Shown here: positions 35,913 to 45,390 of the stretch, one piece after another
Position numbering within the stretch: position 1 is the stretch's first letter
Layout of the letters: each line of letters begins with the position of its first letter
Assembly (NCBI GenBank): GCA_964461435.1
Contig: CAYWUI010000001.1
Location: forward strand, 62,001-126,000
Reading direction: 5' to 3'
Source of the DNA: G020354785 sp964461435
Lineage (GTDB): Bacteria > Bacteroidota > Bacteroidia > Bacteroidales > UBA10428
Length of the DNA: 64,000 nucleotides
Notes under the pieces: model-generated
Databases searched by the model: none
Told to the model about the DNA's origin: nothing
The model's input: the letters and a program-made list of their open reading frames with translations, nothing else
Translations under genes and position numbers: made by a program

Positions 35913-35915
35913 ATA
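35908..35915 (-). promoter_or_regulatory. -7 box of the sigma-54 activator gene
   Basis: TATATTTG on the minus strand matches TAnnTTTG, 75 bases before the activator's ATG. It shares five bases with the right arm of the inverted repeat. No clear -33 TTTG is seen. Confidence 0.45.
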
Positions 35916-36052
35916 GTGCTTTTATAACTTTATAAAAGAAGAATTAAGGGTAAAAAATGAATTTTTTAAATTTTGTATAATCTCCTGAATATCAGTAATT
36001 GATAATATGATCGCCAGAAAATATTTCTTTATACGCGGAGTTTATGAATATT

Positions 36053-36067
36053 TGGTATAGTAATTGC
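36053..36067 (+). promoter_or_regulatory. Candidate sigma-54 -24/-12 promoter
   Basis: TGGTATAGTAATTGC has the invariant GG (36054-36055) and GC (36066-36067) with exactly ten bases between, and TGGYAY/TTGC flanks. Transcription would start near 36078, leaving a leader of about 100 bases before the fusion gene. It lies next to a sigma-54 activator gene. Confidence 0.6.
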
Positions 36068-36179
36068 CTGTAATTAAAGGACTAGAAAACAAAATGCTAT
36101 AATATTATATAAAAATCAGGTTTATAATAACCGTAAATTAATATAGAATTATTTTCTTTGCAGAGCTAAAATTATTAAT

Positions 36180-38816
36180 ATGGGGATGGACAAAGTATAT
36201 ACTAATATGAGCACCGGGTTAACCGGACTGGACAAGGTGATTCAGGGTGTTATTCCGGGTGATAATATTATATGGCAGGTAGATTCCATAGATGAGTATA
36301 TTCCTTTTATTAATCCTTTTTATAATGAAGCGGTAAAAAATAAGATACCTGTTATATATTTCAGGTTTGCCGGACACCAGGCATTACTGCCCGCAAACAA
36401 TGTTGCCAGGACATATACTTTAAATCCTGATGATGGATTTGAGTCATTTATTTCCACGATATTCGATGTAATTGAAGAGTATGGTTACGGCACCTATTAT
36501 ATTTTTGACTGTCTGTCTGACCTGGTTGTTGAATGGTACAGTGATCGTATGATGGCAAACTTTTTTATGCTGGCTTGCCCGTATCTTTATGATAATAAGA
36601 CAGTTGCTTATTTTGGTATTCTCAGGAACGTGCATATGCCTATTACAATAAACGCAATTCACAATACTGCCCAGATTGTCTTTGATGTATACAGGAATAA
36701 AGACATACTCTACATCCATCCTCTGAAAGTATACAAACGGTATTCCCCGACAATGTATATGCTGCATAGCATGGAAGGAGGGGAGTTTAAACCGGTCACC
36801 AGAAGCTCAATAATATCGGAAATACTGACATCTATTCCCCAGCCATGGCTTGATTATACTGTTCAAAGACTGGATATATGGAGAAGAAGCTTTTTTGAAG
36901 CCCAGGAATTATATAAAAAAGATAAAGACGAACTGAAAGGCGAAAAAGCGGGTGAACTTTTTACCCGTCTTCTCAGGATGGCCATTACCAGGGACCCAAG
37001 GCTGCTTAAGCTGGCACAGGAGTACCTCCAGTTATCAGATCTTATTGATATAGGCAAAAGAATGATAGGAACCGGACTTATAGGTGGGAAATCAGTCGGC
37101 ATGCTTATTGCCAGAGCTGTTTTAAAGAAGGCAAATATCCGCTGGCAGGAGGTTCTTGAAGAACACGATTCATTTTTTATCGGCTCAGATGTGTTCTATA
37201 CCTATCTTATTAGAAATGGATGCTGGTGGATGAGGAGAAAATTAAAAAACAGCGGTTCGGTATTTGATGATGCCGAAGAAGTCAGCAAAATTATTCTTAC
37301 CGGCACATTCCCCGATGATATTAAGGATCAGTTTACCGAAATGCTTAATTATTTCGGGCAATCACCGATAATTGTCAGGTCCAGCAGTCTTCTTGAAGAT
37401 GCCTACGGGAATTCGTTTTCAGGTAAGTATGAAAGCATATTCTGCGCAAACCAGGGTACTCCCGAAGAAAGGCTCGAACGTTTTATGTCAGCTGTAAGAA
37501 TTGTATATGCAAGTACCATGAAGAAAGAGGCACTGGCATACAGGACACACTACGGACTTATGGATCAGGATGAACAAATGGCCCTTTTGGTGCAGAGGGT
37601 CTCAGGCGCCAAATATGACAATTTCTATTTGCCTCATATTGCAGGAGTAGGATTCTCCTACAATCCTTATGTGTGGGATAAAGATATTGATCCTGAAGCA
37701 GGCATGGTACGCCTGGTATTCGGACTGGGAACAAGGGCTGTTAATCGAAATGATGACGATTATATACGTATTGTAGCCCTTAATGAACCTCTGAAGCGCC
37801 CTGAAGCAAATTTCGACGAAGTGAAAAAATATACACAGAAGCGTGTGGATATCATGGATTTATCTGCCAACCAGCTAACATCCAATTATTTTATGGATCT
37901 GGCGAAAGTTATTACTGACCTGCCCCTGGAAATATTCACATCCCGCGACGAAGAACTTGAGCGCATTGCCAGGGAAAGGAACATGCAAAACATATTTTCT
38001 CATGTGCTTACATTTAATAAACTTTTATCCGATAAAGAATTTGTGAATGATATAAAAGAGATGCTGGAAATTCTTAGAAAAGCTTATAATTTTCATGTAG
38101 ATATAGAATTTACTGCCAATTTTCAAAATGACGGTACTTACAAGATAAATCTTGTCCAGTGCAGGCCATTTCAGATCACAGGCGATATGCGTACTCTTAA
38201 AATACCTGAAAATATAAATGGCAGCGATCTGATAATCAGAACCAGGGGACCTATTGTCGGAAACAGCATATCTACAATAATTAACAGGGTAATTTATGTT
38301 ATCCCCGAAGTGTATGGAAAGCTGAACATAAGCGACCGGTACTCAATTGCCAGGTTGATAGGAGAACTTACACATTCAGATAAAACCGGCGCCCGTAAGA
38401 AAATCAATATTGCCCTTATAGGTCCGGGCAGATGGGGCACTACAACACCTTCGCTTGGCGTTCCCGTATCATTTTCAGAGATTAATACTGTTTCGGTTTT
38501 GTGCGAGATAGCTTATATGCATGAGGGATTAATTCCCGATGTATCGCTGGGGACACACTTCTTCAACGACCTTGTTGAAATGAACATGATCTATTTTGCA
38601 GTATACCCTGATAAAAAGGGTTATATTCTGAACAGCGGCTTCTTTGATAATGCGGAAAACAAACTTGCAGAATTACATCCAAATGCAAAATTGTGGGCTA
38701 ATGTCATAAAGGTAATAGATATTAGTGAGGAGGAGAATGAATCTGTTTTAAAACTGACATTAAATTCAATGGAGCAGGAAGGGGTATTATATATCAGCAG
38801 CAGGAAGAAAAGTTAA
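36180..38816 (+). CDS. Degenerate KaiC-like domain fused to a PPDK ATP-grasp domain
   Basis: This 878-residue cytoplasmic protein has an N-terminal KaiC/RadA-like start (STGLTGLDKVIQGVIPGDNI, residues 11-30). Where Walker A should be it has WQVDSIDEY, so nucleotide binding there is probably lost; YYIFDC keeps the Walker B Asp110. Residues about 300-665 are a pyruvate phosphate dikinase/PEP synthase ATP-grasp domain: VRSSSLLEDAYGNSFSGKYE from Val399, VQRVSG, GLGTRAVN and VDIEF..LVQCRPF. The phosphohistidine swivel and PEP-binding barrel are missing. A conserved-looking C-terminal domain (GPGRWGTTTPSLGVPVSF) completes it. It cannot be a full PPDK, so a regulatory or partner-dependent phosphotransfer role is likely. 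gltB follows after 50 bases. Confidence 0.88.
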   Translation: MGMDKVYTNMSTGLTGLDKVIQGVIPGDNIIWQVDSIDEYIPFINPFYNEAVKNKIPVIYFRFAGHQALLPANNVARTYTLNPDDGFESFISTIFDVIEEYGYGTYYIFDCLSDLVVEWYSDRMMANFFMLACPYLYDNKTVAYFGILRNVHMPITINAIHNTAQIVFDVYRNKDILYIHPLKVYKRYSPTMYMLHSMEGGEFKPVTRSSIISEILTSIPQPWLDYTVQRLDIWRRSFFEAQELYKKDKDELKGEKAGELFTRLLRMAITRDPRLLKLAQEYLQLSDLIDIGKRMIGTGLIGGKSVGMLIARAVLKKANIRWQEVLEEHDSFFIGSDVFYTYLIRNGCWWMRRKLKNSGSVFDDAEEVSKIILTGTFPDDIKDQFTEMLNYFGQSPIIVRSSSLLEDAYGNSFSGKYESIFCANQGTPEERLERFMSAVRIVYASTMKKEALAYRTHYGLMDQDEQMALLVQRVSGAKYDNFYLPHIAGVGFSYNPYVWDKDIDPEAGMVRLVFGLGTRAVNRNDDDYIRIVALNEPLKRPEANFDEVKKYTQKRVDIMDLSANQLTSNYFMDLAKVITDLPLEIFTSRDEELERIARERNMQNIFSHVLTFNKLLSDKEFVNDIKEMLEILRKAYNFHVDIEFTANFQNDGTYKINLVQCRPFQITGDMRTLKIPENINGSDLIIRTRGPIVGNSISTIINRVIYVIPEVYGKLNISDRYSIARLIGELTHSDKTGARKKINIALIGPGRWGTTTPSLGVPVSFSEINTVSVLCEIAYMHEGLIPDVSLGTHFFNDLVEMNMIYFAVYPDKKGYILNSGFFDNAENKLAELHPNAKLWANVIKVIDISEEENESVLKLTLNSMEQEGVLYISSRKKS

Positions 38817-38866
38817 ATACATATAAATATATTAAATATAATCTAATAAATCAGACATGTCAAATT

Positions 38867-41800
38867 ATGAGAGCAGCAGGTTTATATGATCCTTTTTATG
38901 AACATGATGGGTGTGGGGTGGGATTTATAGCAAATATAAACGGACAACCTTCACATCAGTTAATATCCGATGGCATAACAATATTAAAGAATCTTGTACA
39001 TCGCGGCGCTACAGGGGGTGATCTTAAGACCGGTGATGGTGCGGGTATTTTAATACAGATGCCACATCAGTTTCTTTTGAAGGAAGCCGTGAAGCAAAGA
39101 TTTAATCTCCCGCCTGCCGGTGCATATGGTGTAGGAATGTTGTTTCTTCCACAGAAAGCAGGAGTTAGGGGAAAAGTAACTGCAGTAATTGAAAAAACTG
39201 TCGGGAAAGAAGGAGGTACAATACTGGGATGGAGAGATGTCCCGGCATGCCCCGGATGTCTGGGTAAAACAGCCATTGACTCAATGCCGTATATATGCCA
39301 GGTGTTTGTCGAATTCCTCTCACTCTCAGGTGCGGATCTTGAGAGAAAGTTATATATCGTGAGGCGAAGCATAGAGAATAAGGTATCAAAAATGAAACTT
39401 GCACTGGATGAATTCTATATACCGTCATTTTCATGTAGTACCATAATATATAAAGGTTTATTTGTCGCACCCCAGTTTGAGGAGTTTTATATTGACCTGA
39501 AAGACAAAGATTTTCAAAGCGCCATAATTATTGTTCACCAGCGTTATAGTACAAACACATTCCCGTCATGGTCGCTGGCACAACCTTTCAGGTATATAGC
39601 ACATAATGGGGAAATTAATACCCTGCGCGGCAATATTAATAAAATGAAAGCCCGCGAAAAGATAATATCTTCGGCCCTGTTCGGTGATGATATCAGAAAA
39701 TTGCTGCCTGTAATTAATACGGGGTTAAGTGATTCGGGAATATTTGATAATGTATTTGAGCTTCTATTTCAAAGTGGTTTTTCCATAGAACATTCAATGA
39801 TGATGATGGTCCCCGAGGCTTTTGGAAGCAGGTATCATATAAGTGAAGATAAGCGTGCGTTCTATGAATATCATTCGGCAATCATGGAACCATGGGACGG
39901 CCCCGCTGCCTTGATTTTTACCGATGGGGTCAAAGTGGGAGCGGCCCTTGACAGAAACGGACTCAGACCTGCAAGATACACCATTACAAAAAGCGGGAGA
40001 CTGATTATGGCTTCTGAGTTTGGTGTTCTGGAAATTCAGCCTGAAGACGTATTACAAAAAGGGCACCTTTCCCCGGGCAAGATGATCATGGTCGATACGC
40101 GGAAACAAAGGATCATATATGACAATGAGGTCAAGTCCACTATTTCACGCAGGAAGCCATACAGAAGGTGGCTTGAACAAAACCGCATAGAACTTAAAGG
40201 CCTCTTTCAGCCACCGGGTCCGGTTACCATAGAATCGGGCTCTTTGACCCTGAAGCAGAGAGTATTCGGATATACTCTCGAAGACATAAATATGATAATT
40301 ACTCCTATGGCTGAAAATGCACAGGAGCCAGTAGGCTCAATGGGTAATGACAGTGCCCTTGCTGTCCTTTCGGAGAGGCCGCAGCTTCTCTACAACTATT
40401 TCAAACAGCAATTTGCACAGGTAACAAATCCGCCTATTGATCCTTATCGCGAAAATCTGGTAATGTCTCTTATGAGTTTTATCGGCAGGGAGAGGAACCT
40501 TCTTGAGGAAACCCCGCTGCACTGCCATCAGCTTAAATTGCCGCATCCCATACTTACAAATGAAGATGTGGACAAATTACGTAATGTTGAAATTGAGGAT
40601 TTTCGTACCGCTACCGTACCCATTCTCTTTAATATAACCAACGGTAAGGATATTGAAAGAGCCCTGCGGGAAATATGCAAAGAGGTGGTAAAAAAGGTAG
40701 ATGACGGATACTCGTTGATAGTTCTGAGTGACAGGGGTGTTAATGAAAATAATATAGCGGTGCCGGTTTTGCTTGCTACGGCGGCTGTACATCATCACCT
40801 TGTAAGTGTCGGGAAAAGACAGCTGTCGGGACTAGTGGTTGAAACGGGGGAAGCCAGGGAGGTGATGCATTTTGCCCTTCTGATCAGTTACGGAGCCAGT
40901 GCTGTAAATCCATACCTGGCTTTTGAAACTGTTGCCGTTCTGAAAGCCAAAAATATACTTTCAGGGGATATCAAGTTAGAAGCAGCCATAGATAACTATA
41001 TTACCGCAATTAAAAAGGGACTGCTGAAGATCATGTCAAAAATGGGTGTCTCAACAATACGCAGTTACAGGGGAGCACAGCTCTTTGAGGCAATCGGACT
41101 CAATTCGGAGTTTACGGAAAAGTATTTTCCCGGCACCCCATCAAGAATAGGAGGTATCGGCTTATCCCAGATTGTTGAAGAATCCATAAAACGCCATAAA
41201 GATGCGTATGATCTGAATAATAAGACCAGCGGTCTTGAATCAGGCGGAAATATTCATTACAGGAGTTTCTCTGAACAACATATTATTTCACCGGAGGTTA
41301 TTATGCTTCTGCAGAAAGCAACAAGGGAAAATGATTACCTGCTTTATAAAGAATATGCTGAACTAATTAATAACAAATCGAAGAATCTTTGTACACTACG
41401 GGGATTATTGAAATTCAGGAAGAGGGAACCGGTGCCTGTCGGGGAAGTTGAATCTGAGCAGTCAATAATAAAGCGGTTTGTTACCTCGGCAATGTCCTTC
41501 GGATCAATAAGCAAGGAGGCTCATGAAACCCTGGCTATTGCCATGAACAGGCTCGGTGCTGCAAGCAATTCAGGGGAGGGCGGGGAGGATGAAGAGAGGT
41601 ATAAGGCTTTACCTAACGGTGATAGTTCCAAAAGCATGATCAAACAGGTTGCTTCTGCAAGATTCGGCGTAACGAGTAACTACCTTATAAATTCCAGGGA
41701 GTTACAGATTAAGATGGCCCAGGGTGCAAAACCAGGTGAAGGAGGCCAGCTTCCCGGACATAAAGTAAATGAAATTATTGCCAGGGTGCGGCATTCGATA

Positions 41801-43390
41801 CCGGGAGTGATGCTAATATCACCACCGCCCCACCACGATATCTATTCTATTGAGGATCTGTCAGAGCTTATTTTTGACCTTAAGTGTGCCAGTCCGGGTG
41901 CCAAAGTATCGGTCAAGCTTGTTGCAGAGGTTGGGGTTGGGACAATAGCGGCAGGTGTGGCAAAGGGAGGTGCTGATATGGTATTGATCAGTGGTCATGA
42001 CGGCGGTACGGGAGCATCGCCCGTGTCATCAATAAAGCATGCAGGCATTCCGTGGGAAATGGGACTGTCGGAAACACAGCAGGTTCTTGTAATGAATAAA
42101 TTAAGGAACCGTATACGTGTCCAGGTTGACGGGAAGCTGCATACGGGAAGAGATGTGGTTATAGGGGCCCTTCTTGGGGCAGATGAGTTTGGGTTTGGAA
42201 CAACAGCTCTTGTTACTATGGGCTGTGTTATGATGAGAAAGTGCCACCTCAACACTTGTCCGGTTGGAGTAGCAACGCAGGATCCGCAACTGAGGAAAAA
42301 ATTTAAGGGCAGACCTGAATATCTCATGAATTTTATGAGGTTCATTGCCCGCGATGTGCGTGAGATAATGGCCAGTCTCGGGTTTCGTACATTTAATGAA
42401 ATGATTGGCCAGGCTGACATACTGATGGTAGATGACACAGCAGGGAACTGGAAAACAAAAAAACTTGATTTGTCGGGAATAATAATGAAGCCACCGGTAA
42501 ATAAGAAAAGTAAGCTCCATTTTATATCTTCAGAAAAAAATGATTTTTCAAATAATATCGATAAAGAGATCATAGAAAAGTCAGCCGGCGCAATTGAAAA
42601 CAAGCAGCGAATAAACATGTTTGCTTCTATCCGCAATTCCAACCGTGCCGTAGGCGCAACCCTGAGTGCTGAAGTTTCCAAAAGGTACGGATCACAAGGC
42701 CTGCCTGAAAATACTGTAAACTGCAAGTTTACCGGCTCTGCAGGCCAGAGTTTCGGAGCATTCCTCGCACCAGGCATCACGTTCGAACTTGAAGGGGAAT
42801 GCAATGACTATACAGGCAAAGGACTGTCAGGTGGTAAGATAATTGTCTACCCCCCAAAAAATTCACAATTCAGACCACAGAATAATATCATAATAGGAAA
42901 TGTAAGTCTTTTCGGGGCTACAAGAGGCGAAGTATATATTAACGGGATGGCAGGGGAGAGGTTTGCCGTAAGAAACAGCGGGGCGGTGGCTGTTGTTGAA
43001 GGTATTGGTGACCATGGCTGTGAATACATGACAGGAGGTGTGGTTGTGATCCTTGGAAAAACAGGAATAAATTTCGGGGCAGGGATGAGTGGAGGTATAG
43101 CATATGTACTTGACCAGGACCAGCTTTTCGATACCAAATGTAATCTTGAAATGATAGATGTTGAGCCGCTGGCCGGTAAGACTGACCATAGCAGATTGTA
43201 TACTTTAATACAGAATCATGTAAAGTATACGGGCAGTGAATATGCTGAACGTATATTGAAAGACTGGACTGAAATACTGCCACAGTTTGTCAAGGTAATG
43301 CCAATTGACTATAAGAGGGCACTCGAGAGAATAAAAAAGGAAGAATCAAAAGATACAGAAGTTGTTTCACTAACAGAGGAGGTTTATTAA
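38867..43390 (+). CDS. gltB: Glutamate synthase large subunit
   Basis: This 1507-residue subunit is of normal length. The class II glutaminase nucleophile is Cys16 in HDGCGVGFIA, so a 15-residue propeptide is removed. The FMN/synthase domain carries SGGEGGED-like SGEGGEDEERY, PGEGGQLPGHKV and GGTGASP. The [3Fe-4S] cysteines appear as C-x5-C-x4-C in CVMMRKCHLNTC. The C-terminal GXGXG beta-helix includes GKGLSGGKIIVYPP. The enzyme makes two glutamates from glutamine and 2-oxoglutarate. It lies between the KaiC/PPDK fusion gene and gltD on one strand, so all three may answer to the sigma-54 promoter upstream. Confidence 0.97.
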   Translation: MRAAGLYDPFYEHDGCGVGFIANINGQPSHQLISDGITILKNLVHRGATGGDLKTGDGAGILIQMPHQFLLKEAVKQRFNLPPAGAYGVGMLFLPQKAGVRGKVTAVIEKTVGKEGGTILGWRDVPACPGCLGKTAIDSMPYICQVFVEFLSLSGADLERKLYIVRRSIENKVSKMKLALDEFYIPSFSCSTIIYKGLFVAPQFEEFYIDLKDKDFQSAIIIVHQRYSTNTFPSWSLAQPFRYIAHNGEINTLRGNINKMKAREKIISSALFGDDIRKLLPVINTGLSDSGIFDNVFELLFQSGFSIEHSMMMMVPEAFGSRYHISEDKRAFYEYHSAIMEPWDGPAALIFTDGVKVGAALDRNGLRPARYTITKSGRLIMASEFGVLEIQPEDVLQKGHLSPGKMIMVDTRKQRIIYDNEVKSTISRRKPYRRWLEQNRIELKGLFQPPGPVTIESGSLTLKQRVFGYTLEDINMIITPMAENAQEPVGSMGNDSALAVLSERPQLLYNYFKQQFAQVTNPPIDPYRENLVMSLMSFIGRERNLLEETPLHCHQLKLPHPILTNEDVDKLRNVEIEDFRTATVPILFNITNGKDIERALREICKEVVKKVDDGYSLIVLSDRGVNENNIAVPVLLATAAVHHHLVSVGKRQLSGLVVETGEAREVMHFALLISYGASAVNPYLAFETVAVLKAKNILSGDIKLEAAIDNYITAIKKGLLKIMSKMGVSTIRSYRGAQLFEAIGLNSEFTEKYFPGTPSRIGGIGLSQIVEESIKRHKDAYDLNNKTSGLESGGNIHYRSFSEQHIISPEVIMLLQKATRENDYLLYKEYAELINNKSKNLCTLRGLLKFRKREPVPVGEVESEQSIIKRFVTSAMSFGSISKEAHETLAIAMNRLGAASNSGEGGEDEERYKALPNGDSSKSMIKQVASARFGVTSNYLINSRELQIKMAQGAKPGEGGQLPGHKVNEIIARVRHSIPGVMLISPPPHHDIYSIEDLSELIFDLKCASPGAKVSVKLVAEVGVGTIAAGVAKGGADMVLISGHDGGTGASPVSSIKHAGIPWEMGLSETQQVLVMNKLRNRIRVQVDGKLHTGRDVVIGALLGADEFGFGTTALVTMGCVMMRKCHLNTCPVGVATQDPQLRKKFKGRPEYLMNFMRFIARDVREIMASLGFRTFNEMIGQADILMVDDTAGNWKTKKLDLSGIIMKPPVNKKSKLHFISSEKNDFSNNIDKEIIEKSAGAIENKQRINMFASIRNSNRAVGATLSAEVSKRYGSQGLPENTVNCKFTGSAGQSFGAFLAPGITFELEGECNDYTGKGLSGGKIIVYPPKNSQFRPQNNIIIGNVSLFGATRGEVYINGMAGERFAVRNSGAVAVVEGIGDHGCEYMTGGVVVILGKTGINFGAGMSGGIAYVLDQDQLFDTKCNLEMIDVEPLAGKTDHSRLYTLIQNHVKYTGSEYAERILKDWTEILPQFVKVMPIDYKRALERIKKEESKDTEVVSLTEEVY
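43377..43382 (+). promoter_or_regulatory. Shine-Dalgarno deciding the GTG start of gltD
   Basis: AGGAGG lies inside the last codons of gltB, eight bases before the GTG at 43391 that directly follows the gltB stop. It marks translational coupling and supports the GTG start. Confidence 0.7.
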
Positions 43391-44818
43391 GTGGGCAAAA
43401 TTACAGGATTTATTGACTTTAAAAGGGAAAATTATACCTACATTAAGAAAGAGGAGCGCACAAATAATTATAATGAGTTTATTATTATGCGCTCTGAACA
43501 GGAGTTGCGCAACCAGGGGGCACGCTGCATGGATTGCGGCATTCCGTTTTGTCATTCACTGGGCTGTCCGGTTTACAATCTCATACCTGACTGGAATGAT
43601 CTGGTTTACAGGAATAAGTGGCATGAGGCTTACGAGCAGCTTGAAAAGACGAATAATCTTCCTGAAATTACCGGCCGTGTTTGTCCCGCTCCCTGTGAGA
43701 GTGCATGCACCCTGTCAATTAACAGCAGTCCGGTCACAATCAAACAACTTGAACTTGCAATTATTGAGAATGCCTTCAAAAAGGGATGGGTTGAACCAAA
43801 GCCCCCGTTTTCTGAAACAGGTAAGAGGGTTGCCGTTGTAGGTTCGGGTCCGGCCGGACTGGCAGCTGCGCAGCAGTTAAGGCGAAGTGGCCATAAAGTA
43901 GTTATGTTTGAAAAAGATATTAAGCCAGGAGGAATACTCAGATACGGAATCCCTGATTTTAAACTGGGGAAATGGGTAATAGACAGGAGAATAGAGCAGA
44001 TGGAAAGGGAAGGGATAGAATTTGTCACTGATGTTGTAATAGGAGAAGATCTGTCAGCTCATTATTTAAGAAAAACATATGATGCAATACTCCTTGCTGT
44101 GGGCGCGGGGGAGCCAAGAAACCTTAACGTACAGGGAAGAGGATTTGAAGGGATATATTTTGCTATGGACTACCTTAAAAAATCAAATCAATATGTTGCA
44201 GGGGAATTGAAGGAGCATGAGATTATTAATGCAAAGGATAAGACAGTGCTTGTTATCGGAGGCGGGGACACCGGTTCTGACTGTGTCGGAACAGCAAACA
44301 GGCAGGGAGCGAAACAAATATACCAGTTTGAAATTCTGCCCAGGCCCAGGATATGGAAGGAGGAATGGAATCCGGAGTGGCCCGGCTGGCCGTCAATATT
44401 AAGAACATCGACTTCACAGGAAGAAGGCTGTAAAAGAGAATGGTGTATCCTTACCAAAAAATTTACAGGGAAGGGTATTAATCTCGGGAAAGCCTCTTTT
44501 TCAAAAGTTGAATGGATAAGGGATGAATCGACAAAAAAAGAAAAGATGGTTGAAGTGCAGGGATCAGATTTCACCCTGGATGTTGATATGGTTTTCCTGG
44601 CTATGGGCTTCCTGCATACCGAGCACAACAGGCTTTTAAAGGACCTGGGTATACTTTTTGACGTAAAAGGTAATATTAAAACCAATAATAATTATTCAAC
44701 CGATGTTACCGGCGTATTTACTGCGGGCGATGCTTCCCTTGGAGCTTCACTGGTTGTGAGAGCCATATACCAGGGACGCGAGGCTGCAAAAGAAATTGAC
44801 AGGTACCTGCGTAAATAA
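43391..44818 (+). CDS. gltD: Glutamate synthase small subunit
   Basis: This 475-residue FAD/NAD(P)H subunit starts with GTG immediately after the gltB stop. The N-terminal cysteine clusters CMDCGIPFCHSLGC and CPAPCESAC bind the two [4Fe-4S] centres. The FAD motif VAVVGSGPAGLAAAQQL and the NAD(P) motif VLVIGGGDTGSDCVGTA are clear, and GVFTAGDAS is the C-terminal FAD motif. It passes electrons to GltB. Confidence 0.97.
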   Translation: MGKITGFIDFKRENYTYIKKEERTNNYNEFIIMRSEQELRNQGARCMDCGIPFCHSLGCPVYNLIPDWNDLVYRNKWHEAYEQLEKTNNLPEITGRVCPAPCESACTLSINSSPVTIKQLELAIIENAFKKGWVEPKPPFSETGKRVAVVGSGPAGLAAAQQLRRSGHKVVMFEKDIKPGGILRYGIPDFKLGKWVIDRRIEQMEREGIEFVTDVVIGEDLSAHYLRKTYDAILLAVGAGEPRNLNVQGRGFEGIYFAMDYLKKSNQYVAGELKEHEIINAKDKTVLVIGGGDTGSDCVGTANRQGAKQIYQFEILPRPRIWKEEWNPEWPGWPSILRTSTSQEEGCKREWCILTKKFTGKGINLGKASFSKVEWIRDESTKKEKMVEVQGSDFTLDVDMVFLAMGFLHTEHNRLLKDLGILFDVKGNIKTNNNYSTDVTGVFTAGDASLGASLVVRAIYQGREAAKEIDRYLRK

Positions 44819-44890
44819 AAGGGATATTCCATAATATTTTATAACTTGCCGGCGAAATTCATTGTTATGGAATCTAAGACTTTTATATAA

Positions 44891-45382
44891 ATGAATGAAA
44901 GTCAGGATAATACTGGATGTCCTTTTTGCAAGCCCGAGATCAGGAACTTATCGTTTTATGAAAACAGCAAATTCATCGCTATATATAATATAGCTCCAAT
45001 ACTGCCCGGACATACACTGGTTATTCCAAAAAAACACCTTATAAGTTTTTTTGATTTGGCAGACAAGGATTTGTTTGAATTTATAAAATTCAGCAGGACC
45101 GTAATAAGGATATTATCAAAAGCATTTAATACAGAAGCATTTAACTGGACATTACAGGAAAAAGCTGAAGCCGGCCAGTCAATTGCTCACATGCATATTC
45201 ATGTTATGCCGAGAAAGCCCGAAGACCTTCCCCATCCGGGAGACTGGTACCCAAAATTAAAATACAATATTGGCGATATTCTTGACAGCCATAAAAGAGC
45301 GCACTTAACAGAGGATCAACTGGCAGCAATTATTGAAAAATTAAGAAGCACAGCTGCAGAAGTAGTTAAAGAAATGTCTTGA
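44891..45382 (+). CDS. HIT family nucleotide hydrolase
   Basis: This 163-residue protein of the histidine-triad superfamily has a zinc-like CPFCKPE start, the substrate helix region ILPGHTLVIPKKH, and the triad in SIAHMHIHVMPR. The closest type is Fhit/Ap3A-Ap4A hydrolase-like, splitting dinucleoside polyphosphates or nucleoside phosphoramidates. It follows gltD after 72 bases that contain an inverted TTCCATAA/TTATGGAA pair (44827-44834, 44865-44872). Its 3' end is only 8 bases from that of recJ. Confidence 0.9.
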   Translation: MNESQDNTGCPFCKPEIRNLSFYENSKFIAIYNIAPILPGHTLVIPKKHLISFFDLADKDLFEFIKFSRTVIRILSKAFNTEAFNWTLQEKAEAGQSIAHMHIHVMPRKPEDLPHPGDWYPKLKYNIGDILDSHKRAHLTEDQLAAIIEKLRSTAAEVVKEMS

Positions 45383-45390
45383 TCAATAAA

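Larger units (their letters stand above)
35834..36179. other. 346-base divergent regulatory region
   Basis: No gene is present. It contains the inverted repeat at 35872-35912, a -7 box for the leftward activator at 35908-35915 and a -24/-12 candidate for the rightward fusion gene at 36053-36067. The remaining sequence is plain AT-rich DNA. Confidence 0.7.

Noticed and set aside
41995..42804. A 269-codon open frame on the minus strand inside gltB
   Set aside because: It lies wholly within the most conserved part of gltB and the translation looks like no known family; it is a frame shadow of biased codon use.
44827..44872. TTCCATAA/TTATGGAA as a terminator after gltD
   Set aside because: The 30-base loop is too long and there is no T run; left as a note under the HIT gene.
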